Shown: positions 35,134 to 45,750 of the stretch, piece after piece
How the letters are laid out: the number at the start of each line of letters is the position of its first letter
Numbering within the stretch: position 1 is the stretch's first letter
Assembly: GCA_032622095.1 (NCBI GenBank)
Contig: CP136063.1
Coordinates: forward strand, 11,885,814-11,949,813
Source: Siphonodentalium dalli
Taxonomy: Eukaryota; Mollusca; Scaphopoda; Gadilida; Siphonodentaliidae
Reading direction: 5' to 3'
Length of the DNA stretch: 64,000 bases
Translations under genes and position numbers: made by a program
The notes under the pieces: generated by a model
The model's database searches: none
What the model saw: the letters and a program-made list of their open reading frames with translations, nothing else
Told to the model about the DNA's origin: nothing

Positions 35134-36651
35134 ATTAGGAACCACCATATATCGAAGTTGTAAACCACACTCGCTCACCTCCCAACTGCCAAGTAAAACC
35201 GTTATTGAAAAACTTTTACAGTAAATATGATATCGTGATTGGTATTGTTGTGAGTATTTATTGGTAATAAAGTAATTTGGATAACTAAATCAGCTTTTGG
35301 TGAAATTCCGTTGTTGTAACTGGATGATACATGGACCATCGAATCAGATTATGTACCTTTATCTTGAAAATAAAGATACCCCTGATGGTGAAGATATGAT
35401 ATCCATTGGAAACTTCGTGATTGGGAATATACCGGGCGTTAAACGCTCACATGCTTCAACATTTCTAGATTGAACACAGGCCGCACACACAAATACTAAC
35501 GCTCTGGTAATTTACTTGGTTATTGCAGTTGAAAAATAGTACTGTGGTGAGATTACCGGCGGATATCACAATCATGTCAACAGCTAGTATTCGCTGCGAT
35601 GCCACTCGACTACGGTTGCCTGGCGGTACGCGAACGAATCATTACCGACCTACAAGCTCATCATAGGGGTCGATTAATTATATCATAGCTGTATTGTATG
35701 TGTAGACACAATGTATCCATCACTATAAATATGCACACACGACACCGACACTGTTCGCACTCACTATGTGTTTGGTTTGGCGTGTGCAGTCATGGAATAA
35801 TAAGAGAGTTGTATTTAAGTCTACATGACCGCAGGCTCAGATTGCACGTCCAGTAGAAAACTACGCAGTACCACCACTACGTTCATAACTGAACTAGGTT
35901 GTAGGTTATTGGGTCAATTTTAGATCCATGGTCACAATAGATATACCGACGTGTTATGGATGTACATTTTATTCATTTCCACATTGAATCAACTAAAGAC
36001 TAAAAGTCACACATTGTCATGACTAAATCAAGCCAATTTGTCAACATTATCTCAACTGAAACATACTCGTAATAATCAGCAAGAATCATTTGTATTATAT
36101 ATGATATCCGAATCAATTATGAATCAAACATTTTTGTTTTCGTCTAAATTGTGCAGCAAGTCATTTGATATTGCCAAAGTTAATTCACTGGTACGTTTGG
36201 CACACACTTGTTTGCGGGGCACCACTATTGCAAATTCGAACAATGGAAATGAAAAGTATACGCACTCATTTTATGACTCACATAATTAACTTATTTCAAA
36301 AACACAAATATAGGCTTTTTTTGGATCTGAATTACGCTCTTTGTGAACCTAAATGAGACATGATCAAAACAGTCGTACATGAGCCTATTTCGTTCCGAAA
36401 TAGGATCATATGGGCGTAAGTAATCTACTCTTTCCATCGACACGACTTACCGGATGAACGATATATATAGGTCAATAATCGTGTTCACGTGCGGAGAGGG
36501 TGGCAGGGGTTTTGGATTAGGTGTGTATATGGGATTAATATCGGGTCGGGCACAAATCACTGGATTAAGATCACAATCGTGTCGGTCATATTTGCCTCCC
36601 GTATAATTTCGCTGTATATGTACGTACGTGGTGTGGCTTGGGTGGGTGGGT
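35134..36651. other. No gene seen
   Basis: 35625-35700 (cggtacgcgaacg, cattaccgacctacaagctc, gattaattat, catagctgta) resembles 44643-44730 (cggtacggtac, cattaacgccctacaacctt, gattaattag, gatagctgta), a dispersed repeat pair. The rest is unrecognised. Confidence 0.4.
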
Positions 36652-37116
36652 TGTAACACTCTTGAGACGACTACGAGTTAGGTAAGTTGGGTTAATTTTA
36701 GCTGAAAGTTCAATGTCTTTAGCTTGATAGTCCGGTGTCCTGAATTGTTGGGAATTATAGCTCTGAGTGGATGACCTATAATTATGGGTCGTTGACTTTT
36801 GGAGTTAAAAGCTTTGTCAAAGCGGATTATGAATTGTCCATCTGGTTTGATGTAAGCGACACCTGTTCCCAGCAGATCACGACATTTGATGGGCTAGGGG
36901 CGTTGTCCTTTTCGGCGTATATATACTAGGAGAGCAAAGCTCTCGAGGACTTGCTAAAACTCTTGCGGACTCTTGTTCAGAACTTGTTGAAGAGAACATG
37001 TTATTACATTTTACTCCGTGGCCGCCTGATGTGACATTGTAATAATTTTACAATAAATTTCATCAACGTGTTTCCGAGAATTCCAACTTAATGGTTAGAA
37101 CCTGGGGAGTGCTACA
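36652..37116 (+). repeat. 5' LTR
   Basis: Contains a TATA-like gtatatatacta at 36917-36928, followed at once by the hairpin gagagcaaagctctc, and a polyadenylation signal aataaa at 37052-37057. The order fits U3-R-U5. Confidence 0.92.
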
Positions 37117-39540
37117 TTCCCGAGATGGTGCCGAGTTAGCAGGACATTTCTTGGAATTCTTGGACAGGTGGTCACGGAAGAAAAATATGGAGGAAACTAA
37201 ATGGACGAAATAAGGTATATATGAGGCAATTTGCAATTCATTGGCTGGTTCACCTGGTTCACAACCCGTATAGCCATTAGGTCATTTATCTGTAGTTTAA
37301 ATTGTTGCGTCAATTTTTCCATATAAGGGTTTCAAAAATCGTTGCGTCGATTTGAAATAAAGAGTGTTTGTTTTTCGAGGTATTATTGTTACATGTACGC
37401 TCGGTGTGAATAGCCTAATTGAACAAAATGTGGTTGAAGCAAAAAAGTTGTTCAGGGAATATACAGTTATAGTTTAAATTGTTGCGTCAATTTTTCTATA
37501 TTAGGTATGCTTGGAAATTACCGTTATGGTTGGCGTTTTTCTATGTCGAGTTGTTATTTATCAACTATATAGGAAATAATCGCTGGAATATAATGTGTGT
37601 CCATCGTTATATGGTATCCAAATGGATAAGATTGATTTTTACAATCTACACGTGAAGATTCCAGTGAATTATTCAATGAGGCATATATATACAGAGGTAG
37701 TGAATATGCCGCAGTTGTTTGTCTGTTTGATCTTAAACAAGCGAGTTTGGTTGAACATTTTCAGAGCAAAGAAATCTGTCACAAGGTTATTGTTAAATAA
37801 TTTAAACAGTGTCTTTGATGCCTATTATGGTCTATATAGTAGGAGTTTGTCAAAATGCAAAAGTAGTCCGGTTTGATATAAGTTTTGGTTTTGAGAAAAG
37901 AACTTTTGAGATAATTAAGTTGTTTTGAGCAAGCTGAGGGCGTATATATTATTAACGCACCTTTGGTAAACTTGTTTGAGGTTGAATAAATTATTTTTGA
38001 ATAATGTGAGTCACTAAACAAAAATGTTCTAGGAAATTTTGGTTATACAAGTACTAAATTGTCACACCATTATGCAAGTTATATAGGTATAGAACATTTA
38101 CTGATGATTTTAGGATGTTGTCAAGTTAATCAGTATGATTTTAGTGAGTTCTGGTTTTTAAACGAATTGTGGGTTCAGTTTCTGTTAAGGCTGTTCTGTC
38201 GGTCAATTGAGCGTATAATATTAAGTTTATTGTGCTCAGATTATCAATTCGAAAACATTGGTCATTTATGACAGTTTGTCAAGAAAACTGGTTACGTCCA
38301 GCGAGATATATCTTGAAATAAAAGAAATTAGTTGAAGTAATTCGGAAAATTTTAAATTACAGACATTATAGTCACTTGAAGTTTGAAGTATTGTTTGGGA
38401 ATGTTCAATTTAGCCAAATGATTCTAATGTTTTGCAAGAATATCTACACGGATGGTCAGTGGTATTTTGTGTTATGACACACCCAGATTGGGTTAAAATG
38501 TCGATTTTAAAAATAGATAGATCGCTGTACATGTATCGCCATTGTATGTAGGCGTTATCGAAATGGTTTTAATGTGTTCAAGTTTCGAACAAACCAAAGT
38601 TGATCAGAGTTGAAAGTCGGAAAGTCAGAAATGTAACTGAATAATCAATTATGGTATGCCCATACAAGAAAAGAATGGCTAGAAAATTGATTATGCCATA
38701 ATTACATCTATTACGTGTATTCTGAGAGTGTCTGTAAGTGTTAATCAGACTAACATGCTTTCCAGTATGTCTAAATGTTTGTGGACGGCGCCGAGTACAC
38801 GTAATAATATACATGTAGAATATAAAAGAAGAAAAACAAAGAACTTACTTTTTAAGGAGTTGTCAGAGAAAAGAACATGAATGGATCCGAAAATAATCCT
38901 ATTAATTCCATGAAAATTATGCTGTTTAAAAACATTAGAACCATAGTAAATCAAGATGAAGTATTCCTTGAAAACAGGAGAAATATCTCCACCCCACAGA
39001 AAACTGTACACAACTGACTTTGTCCAACGAAAAACACAATGCACTCTATCCAATTTAGCCTAAACACATACCACAGCAACTGTCCATTGAATATAATTTA
39101 ATGGAAATGAAACCTTGCCCCAGGGCATCGAAAATTAAAGTCTAGCAAAACTCTCCCAAACACTGGTCAAAACATGGATATTGCACAGGGGACTGAGTTA
39201 ACCTTTGAAGATTATTCATGCGTGCTGAATTAATTATGGTGTTTGTGTTGTAGTCTGAATTAAAGCGGTAAATATGGACATTCCCTTTGGCCGTTAGCAG
39301 TGGTCAAAAAAGCGAAATAACATTCGTATGGTGTCATGACCTATCTATCGATTTTTGTTAAAGGGACATGCGAATGAAAATTAGCTTACGCATATCGTTT
39401 AAGAGTTGTCGGAGGTCATGAAAATAAAAGTTGTATAGTGAACCATTGAATGGTTTTAAAGGGACATTTCATGATAATAATGTAATGTAGGTTGTATTAA
39501 AAACCCATATATAATTAGCTATGTGAACCATGCAGTAAGC

Positions 39541-40486
39541 CAAGCAAATTGTCTCAGGGGTTGTACATTTTATTCCGTTGTTTCACAAGGAATAACTATA
39601 TATGAAATATTTGACATTTATGTAAAATGTCCGTAATTGGTGTGGGTGTTACATGATAGTTGTTAGAGTTACTAGATGACAGGCTATAGATTACTCGACG
39701 GGTATGCCCAAATACGGGGCTTGTGATATTTGATTTGGCATTCCAAGTTTATGGAATTGTGCTTTGACACAAATGACGAGATTTAACTTGTCGGCGCTAA
39801 TGATGTTGTAAAACGTTTATGTCATAGAGCATTAAGTTACATGCTGGTATACATGGAGATGTTTAGTTTGGCATTCCAGGTTAATGGATAGCGATTTTTA
39901 CGTGACATGCGTGATTTTAACACGCCGTGCCAAAGATTTCTAAAATCTCAGTTGATAGAGCATTTGTGCAAGATCGTTTTGTACCATGCTCGTATTTGTA
40001 GAAGCTTGGAGCCAAAGCAAATTGTCTCGGGGGTTGTACATTGTATTCCGTTGTTTCCCAAGGAATAACTATATATGAAATATTTGACATTTATGTAAAA
40101 TGTCCGTAATTGGTGTGGGTGTTACATGATAGTTGTTAGAGTTACTAGATGACAAGCTACAGATTACTCGACGGGTATGCCCAAATACGGGGCCCGTGAT
40201 ATTTGATTTGGCATTCCAAGTTTATGGAATTGTGCTTTGACACAAATGACGAGATTTAACTTGTCGGCGCTAATGATGTTGTAAAACGTTTATGTCATAG
40301 AGCATTAAGTTACATGCTGGTATACATGGAGATGTTTAGTTTGGCATTCCAGGTAAATGGATAGCGATTTTTACGTGACATGCGTGATTTTAACACGCCG
40401 TGCCAAAGATTTCTAAAATCTCAGTTGATAGCGCATTTGTGCAATATCGTTTTGTACCATGCTCGTATTTGTATAAGCTTGGAGCC
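39541..40486 (+). repeat. 473-bp tandem duplication inside the LTR element
   Basis: agcaaattgtctcaggggtt through tgctcgtatttgtagaagct recurs 473 bp later with about ten differences. The copies differ more from each other than the two LTRs do, so the duplication predates this insertion. Confidence 0.9.
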
Positions 40487-41160
40487 AAATGAAAATGTGA
40501 ATTGGTTAGATTGTCATTTCAAGGTTGAAATCATGTTCTACACGTATAAGCGTGTTGTAACGCTATTGACATTACCCAGATAATTCATTTCAGTTCTTAC
40601 ACAACGTATATGAAGTCCTTTCCACTAGACAGTATTGAACCTTTATTTATGCCCAAATTCAAGATCGAGTTGAAATTTATTCAACTTTCGTATCGAACAA
40701 GGCGGTTTAAGCCATGACGGGAAGTCACACCCTTGATATTAAACCATATTGATCCTTTGTCAAATGTCGCCCGAATTCAAGGTCAAATTGAAATTCATTC
40801 CAATTTTCGTACCGACACAAGGCGATTATTTGAACATAGCTATGACGATGGGATCGACGCCTCTATCGTTTGGATCTGGAATCGCTGGATATTCGGAATG
40901 GAGCCAGGACGAAAGGAGTTAATAGGGAGGCCACTATTAACTCCCAACACGGAATGAGAAGCTAATATTCCAGGATGGTGCCATTCTACTGTTCGGAACA
41001 ATTCCTGCTATCGACGATTCGGATTATGACATTCATGTGTTAAAACTTATGTTTTATTGTGTTAAATGTATATTCCAATTGAGATAGTTGGATCTCCACT
41101 CACGGAATTATCAAGTTTTTTGTCTTAGGACAAAAATCTTGAAAAAGGTGATGAGAGTTA

Positions 41161-41625
41161 TGTAACACTCTCGAGACGACTACGAGTTAGGTAAGTTGGG
41201 TTAATTTTAGCTGAAAGTTCAATGTCTTTAGCTTGATAGTCCGGTGTCCTGAATTGTTGGGAATTATAGCTCTGAGTGGATGACCTATAATTATGGGTCG
41301 TTGACTTTTGGAGTTAAAAGCTTTGTCAAAGCGGATTATGAATTGTCCATCTGGTTTGATGTAAGCGACACCTGTTCCCAGCAGATCACGACATTTGATG
41401 GGCTAGGGGCGTTGTCCTTTTCGGCGTATATATACTAGGAGAGCAAAGCTCTCGGGGACTTGCTAAAACTCTTGCGGACTCTTGTTCAGAACTTGTTGAA
41501 GAGAACATGTTATTATATTTTACTCCGTGGCCGCCTGATGTGACATTGTAATAATTGTACAATAAATTTCATCAACGTGTTTCCGAGAATTCCAACTTAA
41601 TGGTTAGAACCTGGGGAGTGCTACA
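41161..41625 (+). repeat. 3' LTR
   Basis: Same length as the 5' LTR. Differences noticed: ctcgag for cttgag, ctcgggg for ctcgagg, ttatatttt for ttacatttt, aattgtac for aattttac. Confidence 0.92.
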
Positions 41626-41639
41626 GGGTGCTTCAAAGG

Positions 41640-41935
41640 TTCGCGTGGTTATGCCACAGGGGGCTCCATTATAGGCGAATGGGTCTCGGATGAACATGCT
41701 TAGATTGGTTAGGATTCTTGTATTTGTGCACGTGAAGAGGGCATTGCGTATGTGGGCATTGGGACGCGTGTAATAGTATGATTTAAGATATTTTCGTCTC
41801 AATTCGCGGAGTTTTTCACATTTGAGTATGAAATGGTAATCATCACCAAGTTCAACGTCGTATAGCGTGCATTTTTGATCAGAGTAGTCTTTTTATTTTG
41901 CCCACGATCCGGATTCGATCGGTATGTTATGAGTT
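41640..41935 (-). pseudogene. LINE RT C-terminal fragment
   Basis: The minus strand reads CTLYDVELGDDYHFILKCEK then LRELRRKYL and a basic tail with RDPF. This matches the E-x-x-x-H-F-h-h-x-C...R-x-x-h motif found after the RT domain of CR1/Jockey-type LINEs. The LTR element is inserted just past its end. The usual Cys partners are partly lost and no RT core is present. Confidence 0.6.
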
Positions 41936-41954
41936 CTTGTACACTCTTAACAAA

Positions 41955-42420
41955 ATAGGTACTTCAGAGTACCTACGTAGGTACTAAGCTTTGTCCCAGG
42001 GGAAGTACCAACTGTTTGGTACTCTGGAGTACCAAAAGTGGTACTCTGGAGTACCAAAAGTTTAGGTACTCTGGAGTACCAAAAGTGGTACTCTGGAGTA
42101 CCAAAAGTTTAGGTATTCTAGAGTACCAAAATGTTTGGTACTCTGGATTACCTACTAAATATTTAGGTTCTATCTGGCATTGTGAATATAATACCCACTC
42201 TGCCTTTACATGCGAAGTCATGACGCACACGATATGAAGTGCCAAGAAATACACGCTTTCTTGACACACCCAGTATACTATATGAAGTACCGAATATAAA
42301 GACAGGTACTCTGAAGTATTTACGTACTACGCATAGTACCTAGCAATGTGGTACTCCATAGAACCAAACATATAGGTACTAAGCGGAGAACCTGCCCAGA
42401 TACCAAGCACTCGAAATTAC
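41955..42420. repeat. Array of short palindromes ggtactctggagtacc
   Basis: Between 42018 and 42150 six units (ggtactctggagtacc, one as ggtattctagagtacc, one as ggtactctggattacc) are joined alternately by aaaagt and aaaagtttagg linkers. Related single units (agtacctacgtaggtact, ggtactctgaagtattt) flank it to 42420. Confidence 0.9.
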
Positions 42421-42689
42421 GAAACATGGCCTACGGCAAAATTAACAATGTGGCATGATAGATTCCAAATGAAGCTATGGCGTTTAAACAATGAATAAAG
42501 TACAAAACCACATGGACTCCATTTCATAGTGATAATGAAATAATCCGACTTATACATAAATTACTTTTATTAGTATAGAACCTTGATCGTGATTTTGTAC
42601 TTAATTCAAAGTTTAATATCTAGATTTCAGGATTCCCTGATCCCTGCATGTGGAGTAAAATTGTTCTGAATGTCCAAACATTATTTCTT

Positions 42690-43720
42690 AATTTGTGTGC
42701 AATAATATTAAAGTAAACATTATAAATCAAACATCTTGAAACAGGTATGGATGAAACACCAATCGATCTAGAATAGCCTGATAAATAAAAAAACGACCTT
42801 GCGATAAATCACAAACCTTGCGAATCACAAACTACTTTGCAATAAATATACATGTATGCGATTTAGTGTAAAGGTTTTCGATTGATTACAAAAGGTTTGC
42901 GATTAATCGCAATGGTTTGTGATTTATTGCAGATACATTTTCATACATTGGCATTAATGGACTTGAACCGTGTAAATATAAATATAATCCGACATCTTCA
43001 ACAGTGTGTAAACATTATAAATCAGTCATCTTAAACAGGTCTCAGTGAACAACCAATCAATTTATAATTGAACGGTTGTGCTAAAATAGACCGATCAGTC
43101 ATTCACAGCCAGATGCATGAATGGTGAGAGCAGCAAAACTTTGCGAAAAATCACAAACACCTTTGCGATAGACTGCGTACTGTGTGAATAAATTTTTTGA
43201 TTTATCGCAAAGGTGTTTGAGATTTGTCGCAAAGGTTTTTTGGCGCTAATGGGCTTCTGTGAATATTATAAATCAGACATCTTAAAAAGGTCTGAGTTAA
43301 TAACCTATCAATCTATGCTCGGTCGGACTAAAATAGACCGATCAGTCATTCACAGCCAGATGCATGAGTGATGAGGGAGCAAACCTTTGCGAAAAATCAC
43401 AAACACCTTTGCGATAACACAAAAACCTTTACGATAAATCACAAACATCTTTACGATAACTCTCAGACTACATACTGGGCGATTATATTTTGCGATTTAT
43501 TGCAAAGATGTCTGAGATTTGTCGCAAAGGCTTTTTGCTAATAATGGGCTTCTGTGAACATAATAAATCAGACATCTTAAACAAGTCTGAGTGAACAACC
43601 TATCAATCTATAATTTCCCGGTCGAGCTAAAATAGACCGATCGGTCATTCACAGCCAGGGGAGCAAATCTTTGCGATAACTCCCAAACCTTTGTAAATAG
43701 TGTGCGATAAGCAAAATACT
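42690..43720. repeat. Tandem repeat, about 4 copies of 240-310 bp, with tttgcgataa palindromes
   Basis: Each copy has a(c/t)attataaatcagacatctt, aaataggaccgatcagtcat (with small changes), attcacagccagatgcatga, aaaccttttgcgataaatcac-type words and their complements (gtgatttattgc). Copies begin near 42712, 43013, 43262 and 43560. Words such as tttgcgattaatcgcaa are palindromic. Confidence 0.85.
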
Positions 43721-43740
43721 CAAAAATGGGGAGACCATTA

Positions 43741-45002
43741 ACTTTGGTTAATTCAAACTGTTGTTTGCAAAATACCGCTATAGCCCTCATTAGTCCTCGC
43801 TACAAGGAGATGTTGAATGGGTTACCAGAATTATTATCACTCCCTCAAAAAAATTGCCACGGTGTTCAGTGTTTTGCTTATCGTACACTTCCAATGTGCT
43901 GTATCATTAAATGAACAAATACTAAGATACTAAGTAACACAAAGAGAGTTTAATGTATTTAATATAATTATGATAAAGTTTGGTAAAGCCATAGTTAATA
44001 AATTATTCTCCATTCGCATCTATGCGTCAACAAGTCAATGTCATTGCCTGATCACCAGAGCCATATAATGTAGAATTTCGCAAATATGGTTTCCAGTTAT
44101 GGATGAGGTTATTTCCCAGCAAAGCGTAAATGTCCGAATCGCTCAGAATGATATTAGTAGCCAGACATAAGAACATGATATATCTGGACATTATAATGGT
44201 CTACATGTTCATGTATGTATACATCTAAGCTGTACTTGCCCCCCCCCCTTAACGACATTGGCCACCGATATTACCACGTTGTTGATACTATTAACATTGA
44301 TTAATCCTACCGTGGCCGACATTTGAACCGTTTTATTTCAGCATTATAACTGGTCACCACATAGTGTATATTTATGGCATGGCTTGACGCTGCCTTGGTA
44401 GTTGCGAATGTCTGTCAGTGACCAACTTTGAATGTTAATTAAACCATAAACAAATTATTAATTGAAATATTGTTTTGTGTATAGTTAATATGGTGCATGG
44501 CGCTGATGAAAAGCTGGACTGGGTGTTTACAAGGTGGCCATGTGACAAATTAATGCGGAGTACAGTGGTCGCAAAATATTATTACTAAGACTGTATATAT
44601 GTATTATCTGCCGTTGCCACATATCAACCACTTGGTCGAACGGCGGTACGGTACGGTATAACCGGTGTCATTAACGCCCTACAACCTTGTTAAAGGGGGA
44701 TGATTAATTAGAGGATAGCTGTAGTACGTTACTAAAAGCTTGCGATTGATTCAGTTATAACGTGTGTCCCAGAATTGAATCCGTATCTCCGAGATTATCC
44801 ACCATTCCATAAATATATCAGAACAATATCACAGCATCACAGGCGTTTCGATCAAAAGAACAGCAGACTCCGTAATTTGGCGACATGGCATGGCGACATG
44901 GTTCTCAAATCACGTTTCGATGGATATTGAAGAATATGATCCATCGTCCTTTGCACAGGTACTTGTACGCTGTAGCCATCAAACTTGTTACTGACTCATG
45001 AG
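43741..45002. other. No gene seen
   Basis: Contains a C-homopolymer at about 44230 and the dispersed repeat shared with 35625-35700. Otherwise unrecognised. Confidence 0.4.
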
Positions 45003-45389
45003 TCATGACTGATCTGTGACGTCATAACTCCGACTAATTTCTACAGAATTGGATGTCTCATAATCATAGTCACCAGTGGTTGACTCTTGTGAGTTAATTG
45101 GGCGGTTTAAAATGTTTTGAAACTTAAGTATCTGTCTCTTGTAATTCACAATAATGTTGTGCATGTAAAATGTAACCCCACTGCACTCAATGACTTTTGA
45201 ATTTGGTCTCAGTTCACCGAAAATTGCTGCTTTCTTCAGACTGCAGAGGAGAATATCAATAATGTTAGCACCCGTTATATAGGTTATATCATCTTGTCCC
45301 GTCCATGTACAAACATAATCCATACAGTGCTGACAATATTCCAGGTTATTGAGAAGCCAGTTAGGTCCAATTTCACACACCAAAATATG
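45003..45389 (-). CDS. Possible terminal exon, unknown product
   Basis: 127 codons to a TGA, opening right after an acceptor-like aaattcattag in phase 0. The product contains CEIGPNWLL, CQHCMDYVCTWTGQDD, NIIDILLCSLKKAAIFGEL and a hydrophilic tail (ESTTGDYDYETSNS). Cys spacing and the mix of hydrophobic and charged stretches look protein-like rather than random, but I recognise no domain. If spliced to the exon at 49123-49314 the phases agree (0/0). No ATG lies at the start of the frame. Confidence 0.25.
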   Translation of the reverse strand, partial: HILVCEIGPNWLLNNLEYCQHCMDYVCTWTGQDDITYITGANIIDILLCSLKKAAIFGELRPNSKVIECSGVTFYMHNIIVNYKRQILKFQNILNRPINSQESTTGDYDYETSNSVEISRSYDVTDQS

Positions 45390-45597
45390 CTAATGAATTT
45401 CAGAGAAGTTACTTCCCTAATCTTAAATCCACCCAGCAAGCGAACAAGGTACCTAAACTGGCATACGTTACAGCATGTAAGCCGGGTCCGATGCCAACAT
45501 AACATGTATAAGTCTGATATTGTTTGTCTCTTCGTCCATGTTTATATACTGTAAAAACTCAATCGCCTCAACTTGAAGTGGCTGGACGCCGCCATTT

Positions 45598-45750
45598 TAT
45601 CGAGATCGGCTAGTACCAAATGAATTAGATCACGTGATGCCATCACGTGGGTAACACTTGGGTTCAGAGATCGGCTAGTGCCAAATTAATTATCACGTGA
45701 CGGCATCACGTGGGAAACTTTTTGGTTCCGAGAGTGGCTAGTACCAAAAT
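45598..45750. repeat. Tandem repeat, 2.5 copies of about 66 bp
   Basis: gagatcggctagtaccaaat with atcacgtgatgccatcacgtg repeats at 45671 and partly at 45728. Each full unit has two CACGTG words in mirror arrangement. Confidence 0.85.

Larger units (their letters stand above)
36652..41625 (+). mobile_element. Complete LTR retrotransposon without gag/pol (LARD-like), 4974 bp
   Basis: Two 465-bp LTRs (36652-37116 and 41161-41625) begin TGTAACACTC and end GAGTGCTACA. Only about four differences were noticed between them, which points to a recent insertion. GGGT lies directly outside both ends (36648-36651 and 41626-41629), a 4-bp target duplication. Nine bases after the 5' LTR is TGGTGCCGAG, a possible primer-binding site. 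The 3' LTR is preceded by a purine-rich gaaaaaggtgatgagag. The 4.04-kb internal region has no frame above 102 codons and no protease, RT or integrase motif, so it must depend on enzymes from another element. Confidence 0.9.

Noticed and set aside
41572-41802. Single 76-codon ORF as a gene
   Set aside because: Its C-terminal part reads into the LTR; only the RT-like part right of 41630 is meaningful, as a LINE fragment.
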